20,850 nt of DNA. It comes from CAZCDM01 sp964497475. Lineage in GTDB: Bacteria > Planctomycetota > Phycisphaerae > SM23-33. Below, in pieces: positions 1 through 8,444 of this stretch. The position numbers and the translations under genes are program-made. Positions within the stretch are counted from its first letter, which is position 1. The number at the start of each line of letters is the position of its first letter. The notes beneath the pieces were generated by a model. That model had not been told where the DNA came from, did not search any database, and saw only the letters and a list, made by a program, of their open reading frames with translations. Location of the stretch: the NCBI GenBank assembly GCA_964497475.1, contig CAZCDM010000022.1:1-20850 (forward strand), in the 5' to 3' direction.

Positions 1-63
1 GGAAGCCTGTACTACTCGAACCTGTGGAGCCACTACTGGAACAACCAACGGGCAGAGGCATGA
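1..63 (+). CDS. 3' end of an upstream gene (partial, 20 codons)
   Basis: Frame 1 is open from the first base and ends at TGA 61-63. The residues read as a natural protein end, GSLYYSNLWSHYWNN followed by QRAEA, rich in aromatic and polar residues and unlike the random composition of the wrong frames nearby. Similar Tyr/Trp-rich ends occur in extracellular or prepilin-like planctomycete proteins, but 20 residues cannot settle a family. The gene itself starts outside the window. I see no strong terminator between it and the next promoter, so some read-through into the mreB operon is possible. Confidence 0.5.
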   Translation, partial: GSLYYSNLWSHYWNNQRAEA

Positions 64-115
64 CGTGCCAGAAAAAAAGGTCACTCACAACTCCAGCCTA
101 GGGGCATATTTTCCC

Positions 116-143
116 TTGACTTACAAAATGAAAACGACACAAT
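116..143 (+). promoter_or_regulatory. Candidate sigma-70-type promoter for the coiled-coil/mreB operon
   Basis: TTGACT (116-121) matches the -35 consensus at five of six positions. It is followed after 16 nt by CACAAT (138-143), four of six. The stretch is AT-rich against a GC-rich background. Transcription would begin near 150, giving a leader of about 70 nt that contains the DnaA box at 186-194. Confidence 0.4.
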
Positions 144-185
144 AGGGCGCTTCGCTCTGGGAACCGGTCAACAAAGATAAACAAG

Positions 186-194
186 TTATCCACA
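186..194 (+). promoter_or_regulatory. Perfect DnaA-box sequence TTATCCACA
   Basis: TTATCCACA is identical to the strong E. coli R1-type DnaA box. It lies 25 nt upstream of the first start codon of the mreB operon and within its presumed leader. I found no second box nearby, so this is not an origin; if functional it would be a DnaA-responsive control site. A 9-mer can also occur by chance. Confidence 0.3.
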
Positions 195-218
195 TTCAGC
201 CGATAATGCCTCTTGAGC

Positions 219-1121
219 ATGTGGAATCGGAAAGGGTTTGACCCCGGCTGGTTTGGAAGGAGCAGTCTTTTGAATATTCTGGCCAAAATATGCATTGTCC
301 TGCTGGTAGTGACTTCCCTCATCGCCGCAGTGGTCTTTACCTCCATGGCTACCGTCACGCCCGTCTGGCGGACCCTCTTCAAGCAGGAACAGGAAGCCTA
401 CAGCCTCCTGGAAGCATCCTACCAGGAGAAGCTTCAGGAAATTGATCGCATGACGGTGGCTCTCAACGATGCCCGCCAAGAGAACAAAACCCTCGCGCAG
501 ACCCACTCGGCCAAACGCGACGAGCTCACCCAGCAGAATATCGAGCTCAAACGCGCCAACACCGAGCTGAACAACGAAGTCACCCGCATCAAAGATAAAT
601 TGACCGACTTGGCACAAACCTCTGAGACGAACGCGAAAATCCGAATCTCTCTGCAGGAGCGGCTCGCCGAGGCCAACAACAAAAACAACGAGCTCCGGAT
701 GGAAATCGCCACCGTTTCGGATCAACTCAAGGCCGTACGGGCTGAGAACGAACGATACGAGCGGACCCAGAAGGTCATCAAGGAAAACGCCGAGTACCTC
801 AAAAGTCAGCTCGCCGAAAAGAACAAAGTCATCCAGAACCTTCGCGCCGGCGGCGCCCAGGCGTCCTCTGCTGAAGTCGCCCCCATGCCGGATCGAAAAG
901 TCACCGGCGCCGTCACGGCCGTCGATAACGACGTCGCCAGTGCCAACGTCGGCTCGGCCCATGGCGTGCAGAAAGGCATGGAGCTGATTATCTTCCGCGG
1001 CGATCAGTTCGTCGGGCATCTCAAAGTCGAAGACGTCGGCGTCAACGAATGTGCCGGCGTGGTCGTCGACCGCCGACTGACACCCAAGCAGGGCGACAGC
1101 GTCGCCTCCAGCCTGAACTAA
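219..1121 (+). CDS. Membrane-anchored coiled-coil protein with C-terminal beta-rich domain, mreB operon
   Basis: This 300-residue protein has a short cytoplasmic N-terminus, one transmembrane helix (about residues 20-42, ILAKICIVLLVVTSLIAAVV), a long charged coiled coil (about 55-205, rich in E, K, Q, N and L heptads) and a C-terminal beta-rich domain (about 220-300). That domain contains a 'VGSAHGVQKGMELIIFRGDQ' stretch and ends 'KQGDSVAS', a pattern of small SH3-like barrels. I start at ATG 219; a TTG at 213 in the same frame would add two residues, and neither has a good Shine-Dalgarno. The order helix, coiled coil, beta domain resembles MreC, but I see no specific MreC sequence motif, and a clearer MreC is at 6826. 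It is followed 10 nt later by a small bitopic gene and then mreB, so a scaffold role in the elongation machinery is a reasonable inference. The family is not recognised by name. Confidence 0.85.
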   Translation: MWNRKGFDPGWFGRSSLLNILAKICIVLLVVTSLIAAVVFTSMATVTPVWRTLFKQEQEAYSLLEASYQEKLQEIDRMTVALNDARQENKTLAQTHSAKRDELTQQNIELKRANTELNNEVTRIKDKLTDLAQTSETNAKIRISLQERLAEANNKNNELRMEIATVSDQLKAVRAENERYERTQKVIKENAEYLKSQLAEKNKVIQNLRAGGAQASSAEVAPMPDRKVTGAVTAVDNDVASANVGSAHGVQKGMELIIFRGDQFVGHLKVEDVGVNECAGVVVDRRLTPKQGDSVASSLN

Positions 1122-1131
1122 GGAGAGCCCC

Positions 1132-1377
1132 ATGACCCAATCGCCCGACAGACCCGTCATTGAAGTACCCCCCACCCCTACGGTGTACACCATCCTGATG
1201 CTCATTGCCTTGCTGGCTCTGTGGGTTTCGGTTGGCCTGTGCTTCCGCCGGCTGACCGCACCGGCCGGGGATTCTCTCGAAAACCCCGGCGGGTATGGAA
1301 TGGAAATTGGCCAGCTGCTCGAACCCGTCGAGCAGCTGCCCGCCGTCAAGGACGCCCGCGCCGCCACCCAGCGATAA
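1132..1377 (+). CDS. Small single-pass membrane protein between coiled-coil gene and mreB
   Basis: An 81-residue protein with a Pro-rich cytoplasmic start, one transmembrane helix (about residues 19-38, YTILMLIALLALWVSVGLCF) and a short polar tail. A clear ribosome site, AGGAGAG, begins at the last base of the preceding stop codon, 5 nt before ATG 1132, so the two are almost certainly cotranslated. It is far too short and has too few helices for MreD, whose position in the operon it occupies. Family unknown. Its place before mreB suggests a small accessory partner of the coiled-coil protein, but that is inference from context only. Confidence 0.75.
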   Translation: MTQSPDRPVIEVPPTPTVYTILMLIALLALWVSVGLCFRRLTAPAGDSLENPGGYGMEIGQLLEPVEQLPAVKDARAATQR

Positions 1378-1449
1378 CCTCGCAGGCTCCACACTACACG
1401 GGCCCCGGGACATTCTGGGAATCGACCCGTCCAGAAGGACCTTCACACC

Positions 1450-2502
<1,053 letters not shown>

Positions 2503-2535
2503 CCCCCGCCGGCAGCACCCTCACCGCACCCCATC

Positions 2536-2563
2536 AAGGCGAGCCCATCCGGCCCGCCTTTTT
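2536..2563 (+). terminator. Intrinsic terminator after mreB
   Basis: AAGGCG (2536-2541) pairs with CGCCTT (2555-2560) around a 13-nt loop, and the T-run continues to 2563. It lies between mreB and the convergent cinA. Only the + strand has a good U-tract, so it mainly ends the mreB operon. Confidence 0.65.
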
Positions 2564-2579
2564 CATGCGCCCCGACGCA

Positions 2580-3812
2580 TCAATCCAGCAGGGCCAGGCG
2601 AAGGCTGTCCAGGGCGGACATCGCCGTTCGCTGGCGCACCTTGGCCCGGTCGCCCGGGAAGGTGTGCCGCGCAACCCTCACGCCGGCCGGCCCGGCCAGG
2701 GCGGTAAAGACCAGCCCCACGGGCTTGGACTCCGACCCGCCGCCGGGCCCGGCAATGCCCGTTGTGCTCAGCCCCCACGTGCTGCCGAAACGGTGACGGA
2801 CGCCGTTGGCCATCTCCGCGGCCGCCTCGGCGCTGACGGCCCCGTGCAGCTCCAGCACCTCCCGGCTCACGCCGAGTTGCGATTCCTTGATGGCGTTGGC
2901 GTAGGCGACCACCCCGCCGAGATAATACCCGCTCGATCCGGGCACGTCGGTCACCATCGCACCGATCAGCCCGCCGGTGCAACTCTCGGCTGTCGCCAGC
3001 GTCGCCCCGGCCGAATCCAGCAGCCCGCCGACCGTCGAAGCCATGCTCACCTCCTCGCCAATGCCCAGTACCCGCCTGCCAAGCCGCTGGCAGATCGGCT
3101 CGATGACGGCCCGGGCCTGCGCCTCGGCGGCAGCGTCATCGCCGGCCCGGCTGGTGATGCGAATCGAGATCAGCCCGTCAGCCACCGTCGTGCCGACCAC
3201 CACCGGCCCGTCGCGATGCATGAGGTCCTCGATCGTCTCGGCCACGTCGCTCTCACCCCCGCCGAAGACGCGGATGATCTCGTGGCGGATCGTCCCCTCG
3301 CCGACCGGTAACTCCGGGGCGATCTGCTCGGCGAACATCGCCCGCATTTCCCGCGGCACGCCGGGGGTGATATAGACCGCCGCCTGGCCAAGTCGCCCCG
3401 CAATGCCCGGTGCCGTCCCGCAGGAGTTCGCCAGGGCGCGGCAGCCGGCGGGGATCATCGCCTGAATGCGATTACCCTCCACCATCGTCCGCCCGATGCG
3501 GTCGAAGAACGATTGAATCACCGCCAGGCTCGGCTCGTCGAGAATCAGCTCGGCCCCCAGTGCATCGGCCAGGCCGTGCCGCGTCAGGTCGTCGTTCGTC
3601 GGCCCCAGCCCGCCGGTGGCGATTACCATCTCACCCTGCCCGGCCGCTGCCGTCAGCGCGCGGGCAATGGCGGGGCGGTCATCGCCGACGGTCACATGCT
3701 GCACCGTCGCAATGCCCCGTCGCCCCAACTGGTCCGCCAGCCAGGCCGAGTTCGTATCCAGACTCCGACCGCTGGTCAGTTCATTTCCGATGGCGAGAAT
3801 CGCTGCGTTCAT
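2580..3812 (-). CDS. cinA: CinA family protein: COG1058 domain fused to nicotinamide-nucleotide amidohydrolase (PncC)
   Basis: A 410-residue full-length CinA. Residues 1-170 form the MoCF-like domain, with the start MNAAILAIGNELTSG and the family signature ATGGLGPTNDDLTRHG around 65-80. The C-terminal third is the PncC domain, with AESCTGG (S277 the proposed nucleophile), a GVVAYANAIK stretch and a TGIAGPGGG loop. The C-terminal domain hydrolyses nicotinamide mononucleotide to NaMN and ammonia in the pyridine nucleotide salvage cycle; in several bacteria the N-terminal domain has been reported as an ADP-ribose pyrophosphatase. It lies 50 nt downstream of a zinc-ribbon gene on the same strand and is probably cotranscribed with it. 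No strong ribosome site precedes the start. Confidence 0.95.
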   Translation of the reverse strand: MNAAILAIGNELTSGRSLDTNSAWLADQLGRRGIATVQHVTVGDDRPAIARALTAAAGQGEMVIATGGLGPTNDDLTRHGLADALGAELILDEPSLAVIQSFFDRIGRTMVEGNRIQAMIPAGCRALANSCGTAPGIAGRLGQAAVYITPGVPREMRAMFAEQIAPELPVGEGTIRHEIIRVFGGGESDVAETIEDLMHRDGPVVVGTTVADGLISIRITSRAGDDAAAEAQARAVIEPICQRLGRRVLGIGEEVSMASTVGGLLDSAGATLATAESCTGGLIGAMVTDVPGSSGYYLGGVVAYANAIKESQLGVSREVLELHGAVSAEAAAEMANGVRHRFGSTWGLSTTGIAGPGGGSESKPVGLVFTALAGPAGVRVARHTFPGDRAKVRQRTAMSALDSLRLALLD

Positions 3813-3862
3813 GGCCGCATGATAGCCCGCCCGACGGGAAAAATCATCCGCCGACTGACCGA

Positions 3863-4126
3863 TCAGCTCGATTCATGAACCGCCACGAGGCGCTGCCGGA
3901 TGACGTTCGTCTCCCAACTGCTCTTGCCGCACTTGGGGCATACCCCGCCGGGCGGAACCGCGCCCACGCCGTAGCCACAATCGTGGCAGAAGATCACGAC
4001 CCGACGAATCTGGCCCTGCAGCATAGCCATGTCGAGTTCCTCGGAGGGAGCAGAAGACTTCCAGGCCCGGCCCGGCCGGCCGAGGCCTTCATCCTGCTGA
4101 CGTATCGGTGCCTGCTTCAATGCCAT
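3863..4126 (-). CDS. Small zinc-ribbon protein upstream of cinA
   Basis: An 87-residue protein with two CxxC pairs, C47-H-D-C50 and C63-P-K-C66, spaced as in a single zinc ribbon (knuckle FCHDCGYG, then GVCPKCGKSSW). The N-terminal 40 residues are polar and probably flexible. The start is well supported: an AGGAGG ribosome site lies 6 nt before the ATG on the - strand, the best in the window. Such ribbons are found in regulators, rubrerythrin-like tails and many uncharacterised proteins, so no function can be named. Its own promoter is proposed at 4156-4185 and it leads into cinA. Confidence 0.8.
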   Translation of the reverse strand: MALKQAPIRQQDEGLGRPGRAWKSSAPSEELDMAMLQGQIRRVVIFCHDCGYGVGAVPPGGVCPKCGKSSWETNVIRQRLVAVHESS

Positions 4127-4155
4127 CGCAATCCTCCTGCCCGGACTCTACTTTC

Positions 4156-4185
4156 ATTATTCGCCGGCGAGCCCTGCACAACCAA
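4156..4185 (-). promoter_or_regulatory. Candidate promoter for zinc-ribbon/cinA operon
   Basis: On the - strand TTGGTT (4185-4180) is followed after 18 nt by AATAAT (4161-4156), five of six to the -10 consensus. This gives a leader of about 23 nt before the start at 4126. The -35 match is weak. Confidence 0.35.
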
Positions 4186-4198
4186 CCCCGCCCGGAAA

Positions 4199-4226
4199 AA
4201 AAACGACCTCCGTCGGCTACGTTTTT
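4199..4226. other. A/T-flanked inverted repeat in the divergent intergenic region
   Basis: AAAAACG (4199-4205) pairs with CGTTTTT (4220-4226) around a 14-nt loop, between the divergent zinc-ribbon and lipoprotein genes. It has the A-tract/T-tract form of a weak bidirectional terminator but only two G:C pairs. No gene ends here, so an insulating or regulatory role is as likely as chance. Confidence 0.25.
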
Positions 4227-4276
4227 CATCGTCACGTGCAGGCCGAGTCGATCAAGAAAACTCTCCCGAAGAGCCC

Positions 4277-4305
4277 TTGGGCTTTGGGGTGAGCTTGTCT
4301 ATAAT
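4277..4305 (+). promoter_or_regulatory. Strong sigma-70-type promoter for the discoidin-like protein
   Basis: A perfect TATAAT (4300-4305) is preceded after a 17-nt spacer by TTGGGC (4277-4282). Transcription would start near 4312, about 22 nt before the ATG at 4334, with a GAGG ribosome site in between. This is the clearest -10 element attached to a gene in the window. Confidence 0.6.
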
Positions 4306-4333
4306 ACGCTCCGGATCATTCACGAGGCTTGCC

Positions 4334-4825
4334 ATGAACAAACGACCCCATCTTTGCATCATCCTCCTGGCCCTGATCGCCCAGGCCGGCTGCGGCCCCA
4401 CCTTCGCCCCGCACGGCCGGCGGATGAGCCCCCAGTCCATCACCTCGCCGCTGCAATGGAAGATCTCCAGCGAAGGCGATAACTTCAAGATGCTGCGCGG
4501 CGCGATCGACAACATCTCCGTCACCCAGGCGGAAACCCGCCAGGCCGACTACCGCGGCGCGAGCTTCGTCATCGACCTCGGCCGCCCTTGCATCTTCAAT
4601 ACCGTCGTGCTGCAACACGGCAGCGACGAGATGGGCTTTGCCCGCGAAGTCAACATCGCCACCAGCACCGACGGCAAGAACTACACCGACCGCTACACCG
4701 CCCCCGGCACGCGAAAGGTCACCTTCTTCAACCTGCTCACGCCCGTCTCTGCCCGCTACGTCCGCATCACTGCCACCCGCGCCGGCAAGAAGCCCTGGAC
4801 CATTTCGCAGGTCTACTTCCAGTGA
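4334..4825 (+). CDS. Secreted, probably lipid-anchored protein with discoidin-like (F5/8 type C) domain
   Basis: A 163-residue protein. I chose ATG 4334 because it gives a signal peptide (MNKRPHLCIILLALIAQAGC) directly after the promoter at 4277-4305; the much longer upstream open frame is not coding-like. C20 is a possible lipidation site, although Gln at -3 is unlike the usual Leu. The rest fits a discoidin/galactose-binding beta-sandwich: 'ASFVIDLGRP', 'ATSTDGKNYTDRY', and 'ARYVRITATRAG' near the end. Such domains bind carbohydrates or other surface ligands, so an outer-surface role is likely; the ligand is unknown. Only 13 nt separate its stop from the radical SAM gene, so the two may be cotranscribed. 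Confidence 0.8.
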   Translation: MNKRPHLCIILLALIAQAGCGPTFAPHGRRMSPQSITSPLQWKISSEGDNFKMLRGAIDNISVTQAETRQADYRGASFVIDLGRPCIFNTVVLQHGSDEMGFAREVNIATSTDGKNYTDRYTAPGTRKVTFFNLLTPVSARYVRITATRAGKKPWTISQVYFQ

Positions 4826-4838
4826 GTCAGCCTCGGCG

Positions 4839-6380
4839 ATGACCCGCACCGCGTCCAGCTCCCCCGGCCGACTCAAGCTCCGGCTGATCAACCCCCACAG
4901 CCCGCTATCCACGATCACCCTGCCCGGCGTGATCGAGAAGATGACCTTCTCGCGCAAGGCCCTGTTCGCGCCGCTGAACCTCACCATCTGTGCCGCCGTC
5001 GCGCCCGAACCGTGGGACGTCGAGATCATCGACGAAAACACCTCGCCCGACCCGCACCAGCCCGACGCGACGGACATCGACGCCGTCGGCATTGGCGTGA
5101 TGACCAGCCAGGCCGGCCGGGCCTACGAACTCGCCGATGCCTACCGCGCCGCCGGCGTGCCGGTGATCCTGGGCGGCATCCACCCATCGGCCCTGCCGGA
5201 AGAAGCACTCACCCATGCGGGCATCGTCTGCAAGGGCGACGCCGAAGGCACCCTGCCCCGCGCACTGAACGACCTCGCCGCCGCCCTCGCATCGCACGGC
5301 CCCAAAGCCCACGGATTGCAATCCGTGGGCAACCCGGGCACCCCGGGCAACCCCGGCTCGATGAGCGGGGAAACCACCCTCCCCCTGCCAAGCCGCGTGT
5401 ACGACTGGCGCGACAACCCCGACGCCCCCATCGCCACGCCGCGCAAGGATCTGCTCAACCCGGCCGACTACCTCGTATTCAACCCCATCCAGACCACCCG
5501 AGGCTGCCCGCATGGCTGTCGCTTCTGCACCACGCCGGCCATCTTCGGCCGCCACTTCCGCCAGCGATCCATCGACGAGATTGTCGAGGAAATCCGCCAG
5601 GCCAAGGAGCAGTTCGGCACGAGCGTCTTCATCTTCAGCGACGACAACGTCGCGGGCAATCACAACTGGGCGATGGACCTCTTCGCCGCCCTGCGTCCGC
5701 TGAACATCCGCTGGGCCAGCCAGTGCGACATCCGCATCGCCGCCAACGACAAGCTCCTCTCGGCCATGCGCGACAGCGGCTGTATCGGCTTGATCCTCGG
5801 ACTGGAAAGCCCCGACGCCGGCACGCTCGCCGAGGCGGGCAAGACCTTCGTCACCGCCGACGTCTACCTGCGCCGCATCCGCAAGATACAGAGCTACGGG
5901 ATCAGCCTGTGGGGCAGCTTCATTTTCGGCTTCGACACCGACACCTGGCGGACCTGCATGCAGACCGTCCGCTTTGCCCAGCGGGCCGAGCTGTGCATGA
6001 GCTGCTATATCCTGCTGACGCCTTATCCCGGCACGGCCATCTTCGAGCAGTACCGCGACGAAGGCCGACTCCTCACGCAGGACTGGACGAAGTACAACGG
6101 CTCGACCGTCTGCTTCCAGCCCGAGCGGATGACGATCCATCAGCTCCGCCACGCCCAGATGTCCGCCTTTCACGAGTTCTACGCCATGCCCTCCACCATC
6201 CGTCGCCTGGGCGTCTGGCCGTTCAAGAAGCACAGCTGGCTGGCCAACCTCGCGATCCAGCGGGGCCTGAGCTACTACTACGGTAAACGAGGCCGACCCC
6301 TGCCCCGCTTTGCCGACTTCACCGCCACCGACGCCGCCGCCCGCATCGCCCGCAGCCTGGGAGAACCCTGCCCGCAATGA
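4839..6380 (+). CDS. B12-binding-domain radical SAM protein
   Basis: A 513-residue protein. Residues about 10-150 form a cobalamin-binding Rossmann-like domain, with 'INPHSPLSTITLPGVIEKM' at the start and 'AGVPVILGGIHPSALPEEAL' near 115. Residues about 210-420 form the radical SAM barrel with the cluster motif C223-P-H-G-C227-R-F-C230, followed by 'FIFSDDN'. The domains are joined by a Gly/Pro-rich linker holding the palindrome at 5307-5330. Relatives (B12-dependent radical SAM enzymes of the BchE/HpnJ/RSMT type) perform methylations or ring chemistry on lipids, cofactors or antibiotics; the substrate here cannot be told. ATG 4839 is chosen over earlier starts because they would run into the lipoprotein gene. 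The stop overlaps the next start (ATGA). Confidence 0.92.
   Translation: MTRTASSSPGRLKLRLINPHSPLSTITLPGVIEKMTFSRKALFAPLNLTICAAVAPEPWDVEIIDENTSPDPHQPDATDIDAVGIGVMTSQAGRAYELADAYRAAGVPVILGGIHPSALPEEALTHAGIVCKGDAEGTLPRALNDLAAALASHGPKAHGLQSVGNPGTPGNPGSMSGETTLPLPSRVYDWRDNPDAPIATPRKDLLNPADYLVFNPIQTTRGCPHGCRFCTTPAIFGRHFRQRSIDEIVEEIRQAKEQFGTSVFIFSDDNVAGNHNWAMDLFAALRPLNIRWASQCDIRIAANDKLLSAMRDSGCIGLILGLESPDAGTLAEAGKTFVTADVYLRRIRKIQSYGISLWGSFIFGFDTDTWRTCMQTVRFAQRAELCMSCYILLTPYPGTAIFEQYRDEGRLLTQDWTKYNGSTVCFQPERMTIHQLRHAQMSAFHEFYAMPSTIRRLGVWPFKKHSWLANLAIQRGLSYYYGKRGRPLPRFADFTATDAAARIARSLGEPCPQ
5307..5330. repeat. Perfect 24-nt palindrome inside the radical SAM coding sequence
   Basis: The 12-nt half-site GCCCACGGATTG is followed directly by its exact reverse complement. 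It starts on a codon boundary and spans exactly 8 codons (residues 157-164, AHGLQSVG). Immediately after it come short Gly/Pro direct repeats (NPG, TPG, NPG) from repeated CCGGG units. Together they form the linker between two conserved domains, which suggests insertion of a short mobile palindromic element in frame. Confidence 0.7.
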
Positions 6381-6793
6381 ACCAGCCCACCCCGCCAAGC
6401 CAACCCGCACCGCCCGAAACCCGCAGCAAAGACGCCATGCTCATCATTGCCCTGCTGGTCGTCATCGCCGTAACGCTGGGCGGGCTGTGGCTCATGGAGC
6501 GAGGCCGAACGAACCGCGCCATCGCCCAGGCTCACATGCTCGGCCAGGCCATGCAGGACACCCAGACCAAGCTCAGCAAGGCCGGCGCGATCATCGCCTC
6601 CCAGGCCGCCGCCACACAGGTCATCCGCAGCGAACTGGCCAGCTGCCCGGCCACGCTCGACGGCCAGGCCGTTACCCTCTACACCCTGCCGGCCCGCAAC
6701 GGCCGGGCCATCGGCTTCGACCCCGGCGATGTCATCCTCGTCGCCCAGCCAGCCGAGGCCGAACTGCCGACCAGCCAGCCCAGCCAACCGTAG
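6377..6793 (+). CDS. Small single-pass membrane protein preceding mreC
   Basis: A 138-residue protein with a Pro-rich cytoplasmic N-terminus, one transmembrane helix (about residues 21-40, MLIIALLVVIAVTLGGLWLM), a short helical segment (about 45-85) and a small C-terminal part ending in an Ser-Gln-Pro-rich tail (SQPSQP). Its ATG overlaps the stop of the radical SAM gene by 4 nt, so it is translationally coupled to it, and it ends 32 nt before mreC. I do not recognise the family. Its position could tie it to either the radical SAM enzyme or the elongation proteins. Confidence 0.7.
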   Translation: MNQPTPPSQPAPPETRSKDAMLIIALLVVIAVTLGGLWLMERGRTNRAIAQAHMLGQAMQDTQTKLSKAGAIIASQAAATQVIRSELASCPATLDGQAVTLYTLPARNGRAIGFDPGDVILVAQPAEAELPTSQPSQP

Positions 6794-6825
6794 CGTGGCC
6801 CGCCCCCGCCCGGTAAGATGAGCCC

Positions 6826-7800
6826 ATGGCAATGAGGCGTCCATCCCGGCGTGTGGTCCTCCTCGGTGTGCTGGCGGTGGCGGCCGTCACCACCCTGCTG
6901 GGGCCCGGACCCGCCCAGACCATGCGGTCTATGGTCCACTGGTCCTACGCGCCGCTGGGTGATGCGGGCATGTACCTGGCCACCAGCACCAAGGCCGCCC
7001 TGGCTGGCGAGGAGACCATCCCGCCCGAAACCGCCCAGCAGATCAAAGCCCGCAATACCCAGCTCCTCCGCCAGCTGACCACCATGCAGGACGAACTCGA
7101 CCGCGCCCGCCGCTACTTCCACAGCGGCCGGGGAATCTTCTCCAGCCTGTTCGGCCCGCAGGCCGACGCACCCGTCCGCCTGATCCCCGCACGCATCGTC
7201 GCCGCCGACGCCCTGCCCTACGGCCAGACCCGCCTGGTCAACGCCGGCTCGGGCCAAGGCACCGCCGACGGCCTCTACGCCACCACCCGCACCCTGCTGA
7301 CCGACCGCTCCAAACGCCTGCCGAGCAACCTCGCCGTGCTCAGCGGCCAGGCCCTGGCCGGACGACTGACCGAAACCGCCGCCTTCACCGCCCGGCTGCA
7401 ACTGGTGACCGATACCGGCTTCGCCACGCGCGCACAGATCCGCCGCATCGTCGACCCGGCCGCCCCGCGTCAAATCCAGGTCGGCTCGCGCATGGTCCGG
7501 CTGGACCGCACCGCCAACGCGCCCATCGAAGCCTACGCCGAGGGCAACGGCACCGATGGTCTGATCGTCAAGCAGGTCAGCCGGCAGCACAATATCCTGC
7601 CCGGCGATATCCTCCAGACGCGCCCGGCCGCGGCCGAGCTGCCCGTAGCCGTCACCATCGGCACGGTGACCGACGTCGTCGACGACGTCGACCACCCCGG
7701 CCGCGTCATCCTCACCGTCCGCCCCGCCATCGACCCGGCCACGCTCCGCGAGGTCTTCATCGTCGTCCCGGCCATGGGCACACTCGGGGAGGGCCGATAG
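6826..7800 (+). CDS. mreC: Rod shape-determining protein MreC
   Basis: A 324-residue MreC. It has an N-terminal transmembrane helix (about residues 10-26), a short helical segment (about 64-95, AQQIKARNTQLLRQL and following) and the periplasmic beta domains. Recognisable MreC stretches are 'VLSGQALAGRLTETAAFTAR', 'LQLVTDTGFATRAQI' and 'ILPGDILQTR', then 'VAVTIGTVTDVVDD'. MreC scaffolds the elongation complex in the periplasm and activates PBP2. The helical segment is short compared with many MreCs. The stop codon abuts the start of mreD at 7801 with no gap. Start ATG 6826 is preceded only by a weak ribosome site; an in-frame ATG at 6832 is possible. Confidence 0.85.
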   Translation: MAMRRPSRRVVLLGVLAVAAVTTLLGPGPAQTMRSMVHWSYAPLGDAGMYLATSTKAALAGEETIPPETAQQIKARNTQLLRQLTTMQDELDRARRYFHSGRGIFSSLFGPQADAPVRLIPARIVAADALPYGQTRLVNAGSGQGTADGLYATTRTLLTDRSKRLPSNLAVLSGQALAGRLTETAAFTARLQLVTDTGFATRAQIRRIVDPAAPRQIQVGSRMVRLDRTANAPIEAYAEGNGTDGLIVKQVSRQHNILPGDILQTRPAAAELPVAVTIGTVTDVVDDVDHPGRVILTVRPAIDPATLREVFIVVPAMGTLGEGR

Positions 7801-8382
7801 ATGCGATGGATCCCCCTGCTGATTGTCGCCTGGCTGCTGGGCCTGGTGCAGATGACCCTCGGCCGCCTGGCCACCATCGAAAGCCTTTCGATCGGCCCCA
7901 TCGGCCCGGACGTCATGGTCACCCTGGCCGTGCTGGTCGCCCTGCGGGTCCACACCGCCGACCAGGCCGCCCTGGCCGGTGCACTGCTGGGCTTCCTCGT
8001 GGACCTCACCACCGCCGGCGGGCTCACCGCCCCCAGCCGCGTCGGGCCCATGGCCATCGGCTACGCCATCGCTGCCCTGCTCGTCTTCGCCCTGCGCGAC
8101 GCGATCTTCCGCGACCGCCTCGGCCCGCAGATGATCCTCGCGATGCTCTTCTGCCTCATCGCACACGCCCTGTGGGTCACCATCCAGACGGCCCTGGCAC
8201 CGGGGCTGGGCTGGGCCAGCTGGGGCCGGCTGCTGCTGCAGGTGCTGGCCAGCTCGGCCTGTACGGGCGCAGCAATGCTCATCCTCGCCTGGCCGGTCCG
8301 GCTGCTGTGCCACTGGATCACCCCCGAACCAACACGCACCCGGGGCCGATCCACCCGCCCCGGCCGGGCTCGACTGGGCTAG
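7801..8382 (+). CDS. mreD: Rod shape-determining protein MreD-like membrane protein
   Basis: A 193-residue, mostly hydrophobic protein with about five predicted transmembrane helices (for example residues 3-20 LLIVAWLLGLVQ and 40-50, 'AGALLGFLVDLTTAG' near 60-75). The 'GxLxGfLvDL' pattern and the length are those of MreD, which forms the membrane partner of MreC. Sequence conservation in MreD is low, so position carries much weight: it begins directly after the mreC stop and precedes PBP2 and RodA. The last 20 residues are Arg/Pro-rich and probably cytoplasmic. Confidence 0.82.
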   Translation: MRWIPLLIVAWLLGLVQMTLGRLATIESLSIGPIGPDVMVTLAVLVALRVHTADQAALAGALLGFLVDLTTAGGLTAPSRVGPMAIGYAIAALLVFALRDAIFRDRLGPQMILAMLFCLIAHALWVTIQTALAPGLGWASWGRLLLQVLASSACTGAAMLILAWPVRLLCHWITPEPTRTRGRSTRPGRARLG

Positions 8383-8388
8383 GTTTCT

Positions 8389-8418
8389 TTGCCTCTACCC
8401 CCGCTGCGGCGGTACACT
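8389..8418 (+). promoter_or_regulatory. Weak candidate promoter upstream of the PBP2 gene
   Basis: TTGCCT (8389-8394) and TACACT (8413-8418), 18 nt apart, each match four of six consensus positions in the 62-nt gap between mreD and mrdA, the largest gap inside this operon. It could give extra PBP2/RodA expression. Confidence 0.25.
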
Positions 8419-8444
8419 AGCGTAGCGCCCCGCGCCTTACTCCC

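Noticed and set aside
206..241. A 12-codon mini-frame (ATG 206 to TGA 239-241) overlapping the start of the coiled-coil gene
   Set aside because: No ribosome site, no telling composition and no attenuator-like structure; it is probably chance.
3410..4333. An upstream in-frame extension of the discoidin-like protein, and overlapping + strand frames across cinA
   Set aside because: The extension crosses cinA, the zinc-ribbon gene and a strong promoter, and its residues are Arg/Pro/Ser-rich without protein-like order. The signal peptide sits at ATG 4334.
4638..4838. An earlier start for the radical SAM protein
   Set aside because: It would overlap most of the end of the lipoprotein gene in another frame; the family-like sequence begins shortly after ATG 4839.
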